From positions 1 through 64,000 of the forward strand of contig CALJLD010000036.1 of assembly GCA_937982665.1 (NCBI GenBank): 64,000 bases of DNA. Reading direction: 5' to 3'. Under the pieces are notes generated by a model, which saw only the letters and a program-made list of their open reading frames with translations, had not been told where the DNA came from and ran no database searches. Positions 34,332 through 43,446 of the stretch are shown here, piece after piece. Within the stretch, counting starts at the first letter, position 1; every line of letters starts with the position of its first letter. Position numbers and translations under genes: made by a program. This stretch comes from an uncultured Planctomycetales bacterium (GTDB taxonomy: Bacteria; Planctomycetota; Planctomycetia; Pirellulales; S012-138).

Positions 34332-35219
34332 ATGAGAACTATCTTCGCGCGTGCGATTTATCGCCGTGCCGCGGTTTCCGTATCAGCTTTCGTTTTGCTG
34401 GGTTTGACTCCTATCACTCAAGTCTGCGCACAAGATTCAACGAATGCAGACCAACACTCACACCAAAGTTCGACCGATTCCGTTTCGGACGATCGGTCGC
34501 TCGCCGTACAGCTTCGCGAACTGCAAACCAAGGTTGCTCAGCTTGAAGCCGCGTTGAAGCAAGAGCATCTGCGGACGGCTTCGGGTAGTTCCACGCATGG
34601 CGAACACAATTCCAATGAAGTGCAGCAACATACGGGGGAAAGCAACCAGATGGGCATGGATATGATGTCCAAAATGGCGGGAATGAGAATGGGAGGTATG
34701 GCGGAATCTGGCATGCCATCAGCTCAAGGCATGTCCAGGATGGGCGGAATGGGCTCGATGAACGGCGGCATGGGAATGATGGGGCGTAACCCGTCCGCCG
34801 GCGCAACTTCCACGATGGCCATGCCATCCTCACTGCCGGGATTCCCGGGCGCCTCCCACATCTATCACATCGGGGAATCAGGGTTTTTTCTGGATCACCC
34901 GCAGCACATTGCACTATCGCAGGAGCAGCAGACTCGGCTCAATCAAATCAAGGAACAAGCATTGCTGGGACAAGCAACGCAAGATCGCTGGATCGAAGCG
35001 GGCGAGCAGGAACTTTGGGTATTGACGAGCGCCGATTCTCCCGACGCGACAAGAATTGAAGCCAAGATACGAGAAATAGAGAAGTTGCGCGCTGACAAAC
35101 GGATTGCATTCATCCAGGCAGTCGGCGAAGCCGCGAGGGTACTGACTGACGAACAAAGGCAATCATTGGTTGGACAACTGCCTCCGCAACATACCGCTGG
35201 CGGTAATACTCAAGACTAA
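34332..35219 (+). CDS. Exported Spy/CpxP-like protein with Met-rich linker
   Basis: The 295-residue protein has a signal peptide (VSAFVLLGLTPITQVCAQ), a coiled-coil segment (LRELQTKVAQLEAALKQ), then a strongly Met/Gly-rich linker (MGMDMMSKMAGMRMGGMAE and further repeats). Its C-terminal helical domain resembles Spy/CpxP/ZraP proteins (LSQEQQTRLNQIKEQAL, IEAKIREIEKLRADKRIAF, LTDEQRQSLVGQL). These proteins chaperone or sense envelope stress and bind metals. The Met-rich linker may bind Cu(I). It follows the His-rich gene by 60 bases. Confidence 0.8.
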   Translation: MRTIFARAIYRRAAVSVSAFVLLGLTPITQVCAQDSTNADQHSHQSSTDSVSDDRSLAVQLRELQTKVAQLEAALKQEHLRTASGSSTHGEHNSNEVQQHTGESNQMGMDMMSKMAGMRMGGMAESGMPSAQGMSRMGGMGSMNGGMGMMGRNPSAGATSTMAMPSSLPGFPGASHIYHIGESGFFLDHPQHIALSQEQQTRLNQIKEQALLGQATQDRWIEAGEQELWVLTSADSPDATRIEAKIREIEKLRADKRIAFIQAVGEAARVLTDEQRQSLVGQLPPQHTAGGNTQD

Positions 35220-35280
35220 CACCGGCGCTTGGCATGCCCGGCGCAACTTCGTTCTGCATGCTTGCCTCAAGGGCGACACC

Positions 35281-35610
35281 ATGGATTCAGCATTCGTAGT
35301 AGGTCGACCTCGAGTAATACAGGGCAGACGCCAATCATCAGCCGAGCCTCCACAGCGGCGACCGTCCAAGAAAACCGTGCCGCAGCCCAAACCGCTCTTT
35401 GTGGCGCACGATGTCGAAGCGGTTGTCAAGAAAGCATGGGCCACCAGCGGATATGCGGTTTTGCGAACGCTCAAATGCCAATTCCAGGAGGGCGTTCTAC
35501 GACTTCATGGCTGCGTATGCTCGTTTTATTACAAGCAATTAGCACAGGAATCGGTTCGGGCAATTGCTGGCGTAGAACGGATCGTCAACATGGTCGAAGT
35601 CGACGACTAA
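35281..35610 (+). CDS. BON-domain protein
   Basis: The 109-residue protein has a basic N-terminal segment and a single BON domain at about 45-109 (DVEAVVKKAWATSGYAVLRT, GVLRLHGCVCSFYYKQL, then SVRAIAGVERIVNMVEV). BON domains bind phospholipid or other envelope surfaces. No signal peptide is visible from ATG 35281, so it may be cytoplasmic or the start may differ. AAGGGCGA lies upstream. Confidence 0.78.
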   Translation: MDSAFVVGRPRVIQGRRQSSAEPPQRRPSKKTVPQPKPLFVAHDVEAVVKKAWATSGYAVLRTLKCQFQEGVLRLHGCVCSFYYKQLAQESVRAIAGVERIVNMVEVDD

Positions 35611-35828
35611 CAGGACGTTGACGGGCGAATGTGTTAACCGGTACCACGCCAGGGTAGGGCTGCTTGTACTTTGATTCACAGCACGATTAAGAGACCAATG
35701 CCGTGCTTCTGGCGCCGGCATGACGGATGCTGCGTTTTTGCTCGAACTCCACCTACTGCGGGGAAGACGGCTGCCGTCCATGCCGCATGAATTACGGCGC
35801 GTACTCCAATAGAATAAGGAGCCCAGAC

Positions 35829-36125
35829 ATGTCGAAAAGAAAAGCCCAACAGAATATGATTCGGTTCTCTTGCCATGCTCCAGATGCAAAACAAGTGTTT
35901 CTTGCTGGAGCCTTTAACGATTGGAAGCCCGATGCAGCGCCAATGAAGAAACAAGAGGATGGAAACTGGATCGCCGAACTCGACCTCCCCCCTGGGCGAT
36001 ACGAATTCAAATTCGTTGTCGACGATCGTTGGTGCTGCGAAACGGGTTGCCACGCCGACGCTGAGTGCCTCGAATCGGTTCCGAACTCTTTTGGCACAAT
36101 GAACCTGGTTTGCGAGGTTCAATGA
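35829..36125 (+). CDS. CBM48/AMPK-type glycogen-binding domain protein
   Basis: The 98-residue protein is a single early-set beta domain of the isoamylase-N/AMPK-beta kind: FSCHAPDAKQVFLAGAFNDW, MKKQEDGNWIAELDLPPGRY, EFKFVVDDRW. Such domains bind alpha-glucans and usually sit on larger enzymes; here the domain stands alone. It ends three bases before the next upstream region of the amidotransferase gene. No signal peptide. Function is inferred only from the fold. Confidence 0.82.
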   Translation: MSKRKAQQNMIRFSCHAPDAKQVFLAGAFNDWKPDAAPMKKQEDGNWIAELDLPPGRYEFKFVVDDRWCCETGCHADAECLESVPNSFGTMNLVCEVQ

Positions 36126-36143
36126 TGCCGTTGGGACGCCAGG

Positions 36144-36992
36144 ATGTGCAGGTTCATTCTCTACCTGGGCCGTCCAATAACATTGGACGTCTTGATTACT
36201 CGTCCCAGCAACTCGATCATTCATCAGAGCTTTCAAAGCGTGCTGCGCAGTGAACCTCTCAACGGCGACGGGTTTGGAGTGGCGTGGTACGTGCGAGAAC
36301 TCTCTCCAGAGCCCGCGATTTTCCGGTCGATCCAGCCCGCCTGGAATGATACGAACCTGCTAGAGTTGGCGCGTGTTTGCCGTAGTCCGGCCGTGCTCGC
36401 CCACGTCCGGGCTGCTACAGCAGGTTCCAGCGTTTCGCAAGCGAATTGTCATCCGTTCGCAGTCGGACGTTTTGCGTTCATGCACAACGGAGTCGTTGCC
36501 AACTTTGCACAACACAAGCGCAGTATCGCAGCGCGACTTTCCGACATTGCTTACACGCGGATTCAGGGGACAACAGATTCCGAGCTTCTTTTTGGACTGT
36601 TTTGCGACCATCACGCAGCTCTCCAAGCCGACGACGAAACAGAAGCTATCGCAATGGCCTTGGAGAAGACGATTGAAGAAATTGTTGCATTGAACTCGGC
36701 CGGCAATCCGCAACAAGCTTCACACCTCAATCTCGTAGTTTGCGATGGAACACGCGCCGTTGTTTCCCGGTATTCGACCGAGGGTGAGAGCCCCAGTTTG
36801 TTCATGGCGAGGGGAAGTGAATGTGTTTGTCGATCTGGAGTCTGCCGGTTGATCTCAACACGAGCGTGCGACTCTTCCATCATTGTAGCATCCGAACCGC
36901 TCAATGATGATCCGCACTGGGATTCAGTCCCGCACAATCATCTCTTGATTATCAGTCCAGATCGTTCGGTCGACTTCCGTCCTCTTCGGTGA
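36144..36992 (+). CDS. Class II glutamine amidotransferase (YafJ/EgtC-type)
   Basis: The 282-residue protein begins MCRFILYLG with Cys2, the nucleophile of Ntn-type class II amidotransferases once Met1 is removed. The glutamine-site motifs follow: NGDGFGVAWY near 41, LAHVRAATAG near 86, FAFMHNGVVANF near 109 and GTTDSELLFGLF near 142. No synthetase domain is fused, as in YafJ and EgtC proteins. It may act in amide metabolism or peptide hydrolysis; the partner is unknown. Its stop overlaps the region just before the antiporter start. Confidence 0.88.
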   Translation: MCRFILYLGRPITLDVLITRPSNSIIHQSFQSVLRSEPLNGDGFGVAWYVRELSPEPAIFRSIQPAWNDTNLLELARVCRSPAVLAHVRAATAGSSVSQANCHPFAVGRFAFMHNGVVANFAQHKRSIAARLSDIAYTRIQGTTDSELLFGLFCDHHAALQADDETEAIAMALEKTIEEIVALNSAGNPQQASHLNLVVCDGTRAVVSRYSTEGESPSLFMARGSECVCRSGVCRLISTRACDSSIIVASEPLNDDPHWDSVPHNHLLIISPDRSVDFRPLR

Positions 36993-36997
36993 GTTGC

Positions 36998-38236
36998 ATG
37001 GACATAACGCTTGCTACGGTCGTCGGGTTGGGGTTCCTTGTATTTGGTCTCGTATCGGCGCGGCTGCGGCACAGTGCTGTCACGCCGCCGATGGTGTTTG
37101 TGGCTTTTGGCTTGGCGGTGGGAGATGCCGGTCTTCGACTCGTATCGGTTCGACCTGAAAACGCTTCAATCGACTTAGTCGCTGAACTCGCCTTGGTCGT
37201 CGTTCTCTTCACTGACGCATCGCGCATCGATGTCAAGTTGCTCTATCGGGAACATAATCTAGCGTTCCGCTTGTTGACAATTGCACTGCCGATCTCGATT
37301 GTGATGGGAGCGGCTGGGGCGTGGCTATTCTTCGATGGTCTGGGCTTTTGGCAATTGGCTATGCTGGCCACGATTTTTGCACCGACGGATGCCGCGTTGG
37401 CCCATGGCGTTGTCTCCAACGAGAAGATTCCCCTTCAGGTACGCCAGACGATTAGCATCGAAAGTGGTCTAAACGATGGACTATGTCTGCCCTTGTTTCT
37501 AATGTTCCTCTGCGGCGCGCGCCTAACAGAGCATCCAGATACAACTGGCTATTGGGTTCGCTTCGCTGCGATGCAAATCAGTCTGGGGCCGCTGGCGGGC
37601 ACAGCGATAGGTTATGTAGGAGGCAATCTGATATTGCGCGCGTGGCGGCATAGGTGGATTACTCAGTCGTTTCTCCGGCTGAGCACGCTCGCGCTGGCGC
37701 TGGTTGCCTACGGAGGCGCGGAATTGGTTGGCGGTAACGGGTTCATCGCCGCTTTCTGCGCCGGATTGACCGTTGGATACGTCTCGCGTGCGCTATGCCG
37801 TGCAATCCACGAGTTCGCCGAGGCCGAGGGTTACTTGCTGACGCTGCTAGTCTTTTTCGTGCTCGGGGCCGTCCTGATACCCAGAACTTTCGACGATATT
37901 TCAATTGCCGGTGTGTTCTTCGCCACATTCGCCTTGTCAGTCATCCGCATCCTGTCCGTTTCTGTTGCGCTTATTGGGACAGGACTGCGCCGCGCGACGC
38001 GATGGTTGATTGGTTGGTTCGGACCGCGCGGAGTGGCGTCGATCGTTTTCGCACTAATTTTGCTCGAAGAGAATGCTGTGCCTGCGCGACGCGAAATCTT
38101 CGCCGTGGCAATCATTGTAGTCATTTTTAGCATCTTCGCGCATGGACTGACAGCCAATCCAATCGCGAACTTATATGCACGTCATCTGGCAGAATTCGGC
38201 CATGCTCAGGGGGCCCAGCTGAGGAAAGACCAGTAA
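36998..38236 (+). CDS. Cation/proton antiporter, CPA1-like
   Basis: The 412-residue membrane protein has about twelve hydrophobic helices. Family motifs include FTDASRIDVKLLYREHN near 70, FAPTDAALAHGVVSNEKIP near 127 (the Asp of the ion site) and ISIESGLNDGLCLPLFL near 153 (the END/ND motif). It exchanges Na+ or K+ for H+. ATG 36998 is chosen over the GTG at 36989, which lies inside the preceding gene's end. Coupled to the amidotransferase gene with a five-base gap. Confidence 0.9.
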   Translation: MDITLATVVGLGFLVFGLVSARLRHSAVTPPMVFVAFGLAVGDAGLRLVSVRPENASIDLVAELALVVVLFTDASRIDVKLLYREHNLAFRLLTIALPISIVMGAAGAWLFFDGLGFWQLAMLATIFAPTDAALAHGVVSNEKIPLQVRQTISIESGLNDGLCLPLFLMFLCGARLTEHPDTTGYWVRFAAMQISLGPLAGTAIGYVGGNLILRAWRHRWITQSFLRLSTLALALVAYGGAELVGGNGFIAAFCAGLTVGYVSRALCRAIHEFAEAEGYLLTLLVFFVLGAVLIPRTFDDISIAGVFFATFALSVIRILSVSVALIGTGLRRATRWLIGWFGPRGVASIVFALILLEENAVPARREIFAVAIIVVIFSIFAHGLTANPIANLYARHLAEFGHAQGAQLRKDQ

Positions 38237-38607
38237 ACGCAATGGAAAACCAGCAGGACGAACCTTCCTGACGTCCAAGGAAGCTCGCGCCCTCAGTTGA
38301 AAAAATCGAAAAAACCCGGAGCTAGGTGAAGAATCATCGCTGGTCTTGCATCTAAAGCATGGCTGGCCGTGCGCCACGCGTAGTCAACGAATGGCCAGAT
38401 GGTTAGAGATCAACGATGGCCTTCGCGCGTAACTTGCTTCCCTTCGTTCAACGTTTTGCAGGGTGATTGGTCATCATCGTTTGCATCTACGAGAAATCGC
38501 ATCAAGCGGAAACAACCGCTTCTGCGCGAACGGCTACGCATGCCATGCCAAGTTTTGGTGGTCCGAACCAAGGGGCTTAAGTTCCCCATCTCCTAGGAAA
38601 CGACGCA
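38237..38607. other. Gap between antiporter and YHS gene
   Basis: About 370 bases with no supported gene. An A-rich stretch with TTGAAAAAATCG lies near 38297-38310; no clear hairpin-plus-T terminator found. Confidence 0.45.
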
Positions 38608-39279
38608 ATGGACGATTTCGAACGTCTGGAGCGACAGATACGGCAACGGTTGAGGTCTGTGGACGAAAAGGAACGATCACAGCAAACGCAGCTACAGTCC
38701 GAAATGGCCCAAATCGAACAGCGTCACATCCGATTCAACGCAGTCGCAGAGGCGCTGATGAGGAGAATCATCGAGCCGAGATTGAAAAAACTTGTCAGCC
38801 TGTTTGACAATGCCGACCTCCTCAATGGTCCCGAGAGCCAAGAACGCCACTGTGTCTGTTGTTTCCATCACTCTTCAAGGTATCCCGCTACAGTCAAATT
38901 GACGCTTTCGGTCGCCCACGACGCACAAGTGCAGAGGATATTGGTCGCCTACAACCTGGAAATCCTTCCTGTTTTCTTCAGGTTTGAAGGAAGAGACCAG
39001 ATGGATTTCCCGCTTGATGCCACGCATGAGGAGCCGATCATCCAGTGGGTTGAAGCGAAGATTCTTGCGTTCGTTGACACGTATCTTGAGATCGAGCGAA
39101 CAGACCAATACCAGCAAGGCAATCTCGTCACGGATCCCGTCTGCGGAATGCGCTTCCGAAAAAGTGTCGCGACAGCGGAGGTAGAGCAAGCAGGCCGGAC
39201 GTACTTTTTTTGCTCCGATATCTGTCATGAGAAGTTCTTGAAGGAGCCACGTCGATATGTTCCCAGCCGAATTCAATGA
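38608..39279 (+). CDS. YHS-domain protein
   Basis: The 223-residue protein has a helical N-terminus (QIRQRLRSVDEKERSQQTQL), a middle domain with CVCCFHHSSRYPATVKL near 85 and a C-terminal YHS domain (TDPVCGMRFRKSVATAEV, then YFFCSDICHEKFLKEP) at about 176-220. YHS domains bind metals, often copper, through these Cys residues. The gene runs into the FNR fusion gene, whose start lies 38 bases after this stop. No signal peptide, so it is probably cytoplasmic. Confidence 0.85.
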   Translation: MDDFERLERQIRQRLRSVDEKERSQQTQLQSEMAQIEQRHIRFNAVAEALMRRIIEPRLKKLVSLFDNADLLNGPESQERHCVCCFHHSSRYPATVKLTLSVAHDAQVQRILVAYNLEILPVFFRFEGRDQMDFPLDATHEEPIIQWVEAKILAFVDTYLEIERTDQYQQGNLVTDPVCGMRFRKSVATAEVEQAGRTYFFCSDICHEKFLKEPRRYVPSRIQ

Positions 39280-39316
39280 TTTCATGACAGCGCAAGCGAT
39301 GCGACAGGAGTTTGGC

Positions 39317-41284
39317 ATGACGTCAGGATCAGCCCACAACTTTCGACCGTTCTCGACGATGTGTGCTCTGATCGTAGTGTTGCCAGTTTTCGCCATGCTG
39401 CCGACAGCCTCTGCGCACGGGCAAGTGTCGCCGGATGAGCATGCGCAACATCATCCGGCGCAGGGCCAGAATAACGGAGATGCTGCGAGCGGAATGATGA
39501 ACGGCGATATGATGGGCGGCATGGACGGCATGATGGAGAGAATGGGCGCGCCGCAGCCGAAGGAACTGTATCCCAAGTTGATGGACTTGCCGGATCTGCC
39601 TATGGAAGAGCGCGCCCGAATTCAGCAGGAAGCGCATCAGCGGATGATCGAGGGGACACAGCTCTTATCGGACGGACTTGACCAACTCGCCGCCGCCGCT
39701 GATACGGATGACTTCCAAACGATGGAATTCGCAACAGCGAGAATGCGCGAGGGGTTGGCTCAATTCGAAAGCGGCCTGGCAGCGCACCGCGCGATCGCGG
39801 AAGGAAAAGCGCCGCGCAACGTTGCTCTTCAATGGTTCAAGCGCGAGATGAATCTCCTGCCGGCTGCGGAGGCCGATACTGGCTTTCGGTTATTTGGGAT
39901 GACGGCTTTCCATACGACAGTGATGGGAGTGCTGATTGCCTTTGCCGCAACGATGATCTGGATGTATTTCTTCAAAATGCGTCGAGCTACCGATTTGATG
40001 AAGCAACTCGCCGCCGCAGCGCCGCCCGGTACGGCTGATTCAAACTTTACTGTGACGCAGGTCATGGCCGTCGGATCGACACCTGCAACAGCTCCGCCGG
40101 AGACCTCAGCCACCCCAAGTGGGTTCGACGACGACTGCTGCAAAGAATCGTCCAGCGCCTGCGATAATCACGAGCCAACCGAACGACCAGACATTTCCAC
40201 CGGGTTATTGCGGATTGCGAAACGCACACTTTGCCGCCTCCGCGTCGCCAAGATTTTCCGTGAAACTGTCGACGTTAAGACATTTCGGTTTGTCGCCTGC
40301 CATGGAGGTGCCCTACCCTTTAGCTACTTGCCAGGCCAATTCTTGACGTTGACACTGCCGGTTAGTGCAAAGCCGATCCGCAGGAGCTACACGATTTCCT
40401 CTTCGCCGACGCAGGGATACTACTGTGAGATCTCGGTCAAGCGCGAGGATCATGGAGTTGGTTCTAGATATTTGCATGACGAGCTAAAAGAAGGCGACAC
40501 GCTTGAGGTTCAGGCCCCAAGCGGAAAGTTCACGTTTACGGGCACTGAGGCCGAGAGCATCGTCCTCATCTCCGGCGGAGTAGGAATTACGCCGATGATG
40601 AGCATCACGCGAGCCCTGACGGACATGGCTTGGCCAGGCGACATTTACTTCATCGTGGCTTGCCGAGATGCCGAGCACTTTGTTTTCGAGACAGAGCTAA
40701 TGCGCCTTCGGGAAAGCAACTCAAATCTCCACGTGTCAGTTGCCATGAGCCAACTTCAACAGTCGGCGCATGGCTATCACGCCGGACGCCTAACAAAGGA
40801 AAGGTTGGCAGATTGGGTGCCAGACATCTCCTCGCAATGGTTCCACCTCTGTGGTCCCCCGCCGATGATGGAAGCGGTCAAAAAAATGCTCGCCGAATTA
40901 GGCGTTCGGTCCGACAAAGTTCATACGGAAAACTTCGGTTCCAAGGAGAAGCCGCACGCCAAAGCAGCCGAAAGAACATTGGGCGTCGCAGAATCCACAG
41001 AAGCGATGTCTGCTTCGGCCGCAACTGCCACCGTTAGTTTTGCGATGGCCGGGAAATCAACAGTGCTGCTCCCAGAAGAGACGGTCCTTGAAGCCGCCGA
41101 GCGCGAACATGTCGACATCGACTACTCTTGCCGCGTAGGAATGTGCGGTGTCTGCAAGGTCAAACTACTCTCGGGAATGGTCTCGATGGAAGTGGAAGAT
41201 GGTTTGGAACCCGAGGATAAAGCGGCCGGCATGATCCTAGCTTGCCAAGCCAAGGCAACCGAAGACATTACGGTGGAGGCGTGA
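39317..41284 (+). CDS. Exported Met/His-rich region fused to FNR and 2Fe-2S ferredoxin domains
   Basis: The 655-residue protein has an N-terminal signal or TM (MCALIVVLPVFAMLPTASA), a Met/His-rich segment (HAQHHPAQGQNNG, MMNGDMMGGMDGMMERMG), a helical region and a TM near 205 (GVLIAFAATMIWMYFF). A flavin reductase follows: LPGQFLTLTLPV and IRRSYTISSSP for FAD near 340-360, ISGGVGITPMMSI for NAD(P) near 425, and the C-terminal LCGPPPMM. A plant-type ferredoxin closes it with CRVGMCGVC and LACQ. The TM places the reductase in the cytoplasm. It should take electrons from NAD(P)H and pass them to the next, b-type membrane gene. ATG 39317 follows CAGGAG by seven bases. This fusion is unusual. Confidence 0.85.
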   Translation: MTSGSAHNFRPFSTMCALIVVLPVFAMLPTASAHGQVSPDEHAQHHPAQGQNNGDAASGMMNGDMMGGMDGMMERMGAPQPKELYPKLMDLPDLPMEERARIQQEAHQRMIEGTQLLSDGLDQLAAAADTDDFQTMEFATARMREGLAQFESGLAAHRAIAEGKAPRNVALQWFKREMNLLPAAEADTGFRLFGMTAFHTTVMGVLIAFAATMIWMYFFKMRRATDLMKQLAAAAPPGTADSNFTVTQVMAVGSTPATAPPETSATPSGFDDDCCKESSSACDNHEPTERPDISTGLLRIAKRTLCRLRVAKIFRETVDVKTFRFVACHGGALPFSYLPGQFLTLTLPVSAKPIRRSYTISSSPTQGYYCEISVKREDHGVGSRYLHDELKEGDTLEVQAPSGKFTFTGTEAESIVLISGGVGITPMMSITRALTDMAWPGDIYFIVACRDAEHFVFETELMRLRESNSNLHVSVAMSQLQQSAHGYHAGRLTKERLADWVPDISSQWFHLCGPPPMMEAVKKMLAELGVRSDKVHTENFGSKEKPHAKAAERTLGVAESTEAMSASAATATVSFAMAGKSTVLLPEETVLEAAEREHVDIDYSCRVGMCGVCKVKLLSGMVSMEVEDGLEPEDKAAGMILACQAKATEDITVEA

Positions 41285-41285
41285 T

Positions 41286-42059
41286 GTGAAAGAAAAAGAG
41301 CGCCTCATTGTTGCTGGCCTAGTCATATTGATGCTCGTGCTTTGGCTGGGATTCCCGTTTCATGAGTCGTCCCGCTTTGCGGGCGGTTTGTGGGGCGGGG
41401 TTGTGGGCATAGCTGGCGCAATTCTGATGCTCGTCCCGCTGCTTTATTTGTTCGTGAAGCGGAACAAGTGGCTCAAGGGGAAAGTGACCCAATATGTTTC
41501 GATGCGCACGTTGCTGGCGTGGCATATCTACGCAGGTGTGATCGGCCCGATTCTGGTAGTGATTCACAGTGGCCACAAGTACGAAAGCCCGCTCGGCATC
41601 GCCTTGACCGGCATGACGCTGCTGGTCGTGGTCAGTGGCTTCGTCGGACGGTACCTAATGAACAGGTTCTCGCAAGAGATTCGAGAGAAGACGGTACTGC
41701 TTAATTCGTTACAAGCGGTGTACCGGCGGACTGCCAGTGATTTGGCCACCGCTCCAGTCCGCGCCGAAGCATTGAAGCCGTTTTCGGGCTTTTTCAGCCG
41801 TTTGTTGGCGAGCTTGTTTCTTCGCAAAACGGCCACAGAGCTCGCGGGGGCACCAACGGAGTCTCCACACCCCGCTGTCTTGCTGCGGCTTTCCGAATCG
41901 ATCGCCGATGTTGAATACTCCATCAAGACACATGTGCGCTTCAAGGCGTGGTTCGCCAAATGGCTCAAGTTCCACATTGTCATCTCCATGGTGCTCTACG
42001 TTTTGATGGCATTGCACGTTTGGGCAGCGATCTATTTCGGATTGAGGTGGCTCGATTAG
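41286..42059 (+). CDS. b-type haem membrane protein (ferric reductase/b561-like)
   Basis: The 257-residue membrane protein has about five hydrophobic helices with paired His: LAWHIYAGVIGPILVVIHSGH near 78-95 and KFHIVISMVLYVLMALHVWA near 230-250. These could ligate two haems across the membrane, as in ferric-reductase-like or b561 proteins. The GTG start at 41286 lies one base after the FNR gene stop, so the two are coupled. It likely carries electrons from the FNR-ferredoxin protein to the periplasm, where the multihaem cytochrome gene product sits. Confidence 0.82.
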   Translation: MKEKERLIVAGLVILMLVLWLGFPFHESSRFAGGLWGGVVGIAGAILMLVPLLYLFVKRNKWLKGKVTQYVSMRTLLAWHIYAGVIGPILVVIHSGHKYESPLGIALTGMTLLVVVSGFVGRYLMNRFSQEIREKTVLLNSLQAVYRRTASDLATAPVRAEALKPFSGFFSRLLASLFLRKTATELAGAPTESPHPAVLLRLSESIADVEYSIKTHVRFKAWFAKWLKFHIVISMVLYVLMALHVWAAIYFGLRWLD

Positions 42060-42098
42060 AGCTGCGCTTTTTATTCACACGGCCTGGGAGATAAGAGA

Positions 42099-42557
42099 AT
42101 GACACTATTGCAGTTGAGATTGTCCGGATTCAGTTTGGTTACGATGCTCTTGTTCACAGCGGCTTCGGTCGAAGCAATCGGCCAGGAGCCATTGAACTCA
42201 CCGACGACGAAAAAAAAGAAATCTGTTGACGAACTCTTGCACGACAAGCATGCAGTGCTTTCCCAGCTGGTGAAAGTGCAATCCGAGGCCTACCGCAGAG
42301 GCGAGGCGTCGATTGGAGCAGTCGTCAGCGCACACCAGCGTTTGTTGGAGGTCGACATGGAGCTTGCGACTACCGATGCAGACCGCATCACCTTGCTCGA
42401 AAACGCCGTTCATTTGGCAAGCGATCTCGAAAGAGTTGTCACGGCGAACTTCAAGGCAGGGAGCGCATCGCAGGCAGATGTTCTCAGAAGCCAGGCAGCG
42501 AGGATAGATGCGGAAATTCTCTTGCTGCGTCAGCGCCAGAAAAACACGAATCATTGA
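42099..42557 (+). CDS. Small exported helical protein, TolC-domain-like
   Basis: The 152-residue protein has a signal peptide (LVTMLLFTAASVEAIGQ), a Lys-rich stretch (TTKKKKSVDELLH) and two long helices (LVKVQSEAYRRGEASIGAVV and NFKAGSASQADVLRSQAARI). The phrase FKAGSASQADVLRSQA resembles one helical hairpin of TolC-family proteins; the beta-barrel parts are missing. It lies within the electron-transfer operon and overlaps the start region of the cytochrome gene only outside its chosen ATG. Role unknown. Confidence 0.7.
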   Translation: MTLLQLRLSGFSLVTMLLFTAASVEAIGQEPLNSPTTKKKKSVDELLHDKHAVLSQLVKVQSEAYRRGEASIGAVVSAHQRLLEVDMELATTDADRITLLENAVHLASDLERVVTANFKAGSASQADVLRSQAARIDAEILLLRQRQKNTNH

Positions 42558-42564
42558 GCACGCC

Positions 42565-43350
42565 ATGTGGAACAAGAGGACGTACTTCGCGACGACCGCA
42601 ACCACGCTGGTGGTCATCATCACATGGTTGCTAATGCCAGATGAGGCAGCGCTGAAACAGCCTGTGACTTGGCAGCGTTTGGCCGAACCCGGACAACTTT
42701 CGGCCGCCCACGCGCACCTGGAAAACAACTGCGTGGCGTGCCACACGGCGATCAGCGGCGTCGAGACGTCGAATTGCATCCCGTGTCACGCAAACAACGA
42801 GTCCTTACTGCGGCGCCAACCAACATCTTTCCATGCCAGCATCGCCAGTTGTACCGAATGCCACCGGGAGCACGGAGGGTTGGGCACGAGACCAACCAAC
42901 ATGGACCACGAGGCTTTGGCTCGAATTGGTTTGCGACAACTCGGCCACGAGCACGCCGACACAGAAGGACAGACCGCACGAGCGCTGTTAGCTAGTTGGG
43001 CCCAACGCAGCGTCGCGCCGCACGCGCGGATCAACGCCCTGGAAGCAACACTGAGTTGTCGAACATGTCACGCGAACGATGATCGACATTTTACACTGTT
43101 CGGCAACAATTGCGCACAGTGCCACGCCACCGACCGTTGGACGATCCCTGAGTTTCGGCATCCATCTGTCACCTCAAGAGATTGCGCCCAATGTCACCAG
43201 GCGCCGCCGAGCCACTACATGATGCATTTCAAAATGATCTCGGCCCGAGTAGCTGGAAAGCCGCATGCACGAGTCGACCAGTGCTTCCAATGTCATCAAA
43301 CGACATCGTGGAATGACATTCGGGGGACTGGTTGGTACAAGCATCATTAA
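42565..43350 (+). CDS. Seven-haem cytochrome c, membrane-anchored
   Basis: The 261-residue protein has an N-terminal anchor (ATTATTLVVIITWLLMP) and seven CxxCH haem motifs: CVACH, CIPCH, CTECH, CRTCH, CAQCH, CAQCH and CFQCH. Extra His residues between motifs (HASIASC, HTEH-like) can be distal ligands. ATG 42565 lies seven bases after the previous stop. The anchor places the haems in the periplasm, where they would accept electrons from the b-type protein at 41286. Terminal acceptor unknown; metal ions are candidates given the neighbours. Confidence 0.9.
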   Translation: MWNKRTYFATTATTLVVIITWLLMPDEAALKQPVTWQRLAEPGQLSAAHAHLENNCVACHTAISGVETSNCIPCHANNESLLRRQPTSFHASIASCTECHREHGGLGTRPTNMDHEALARIGLRQLGHEHADTEGQTARALLASWAQRSVAPHARINALEATLSCRTCHANDDRHFTLFGNNCAQCHATDRWTIPEFRHPSVTSRDCAQCHQAPPSHYMMHFKMISARVAGKPHARVDQCFQCHQTTSWNDIRGTGWYKHH

Positions 43351-43446
43351 CTTTCCCGCTCATCCAGAGGCTTACTCGAGGGAGTCTTTTCGCCGCGCAG
43401 CCTCACTGCTTGGACCGATGACGGATTCCGTTCATTGCACACAACC

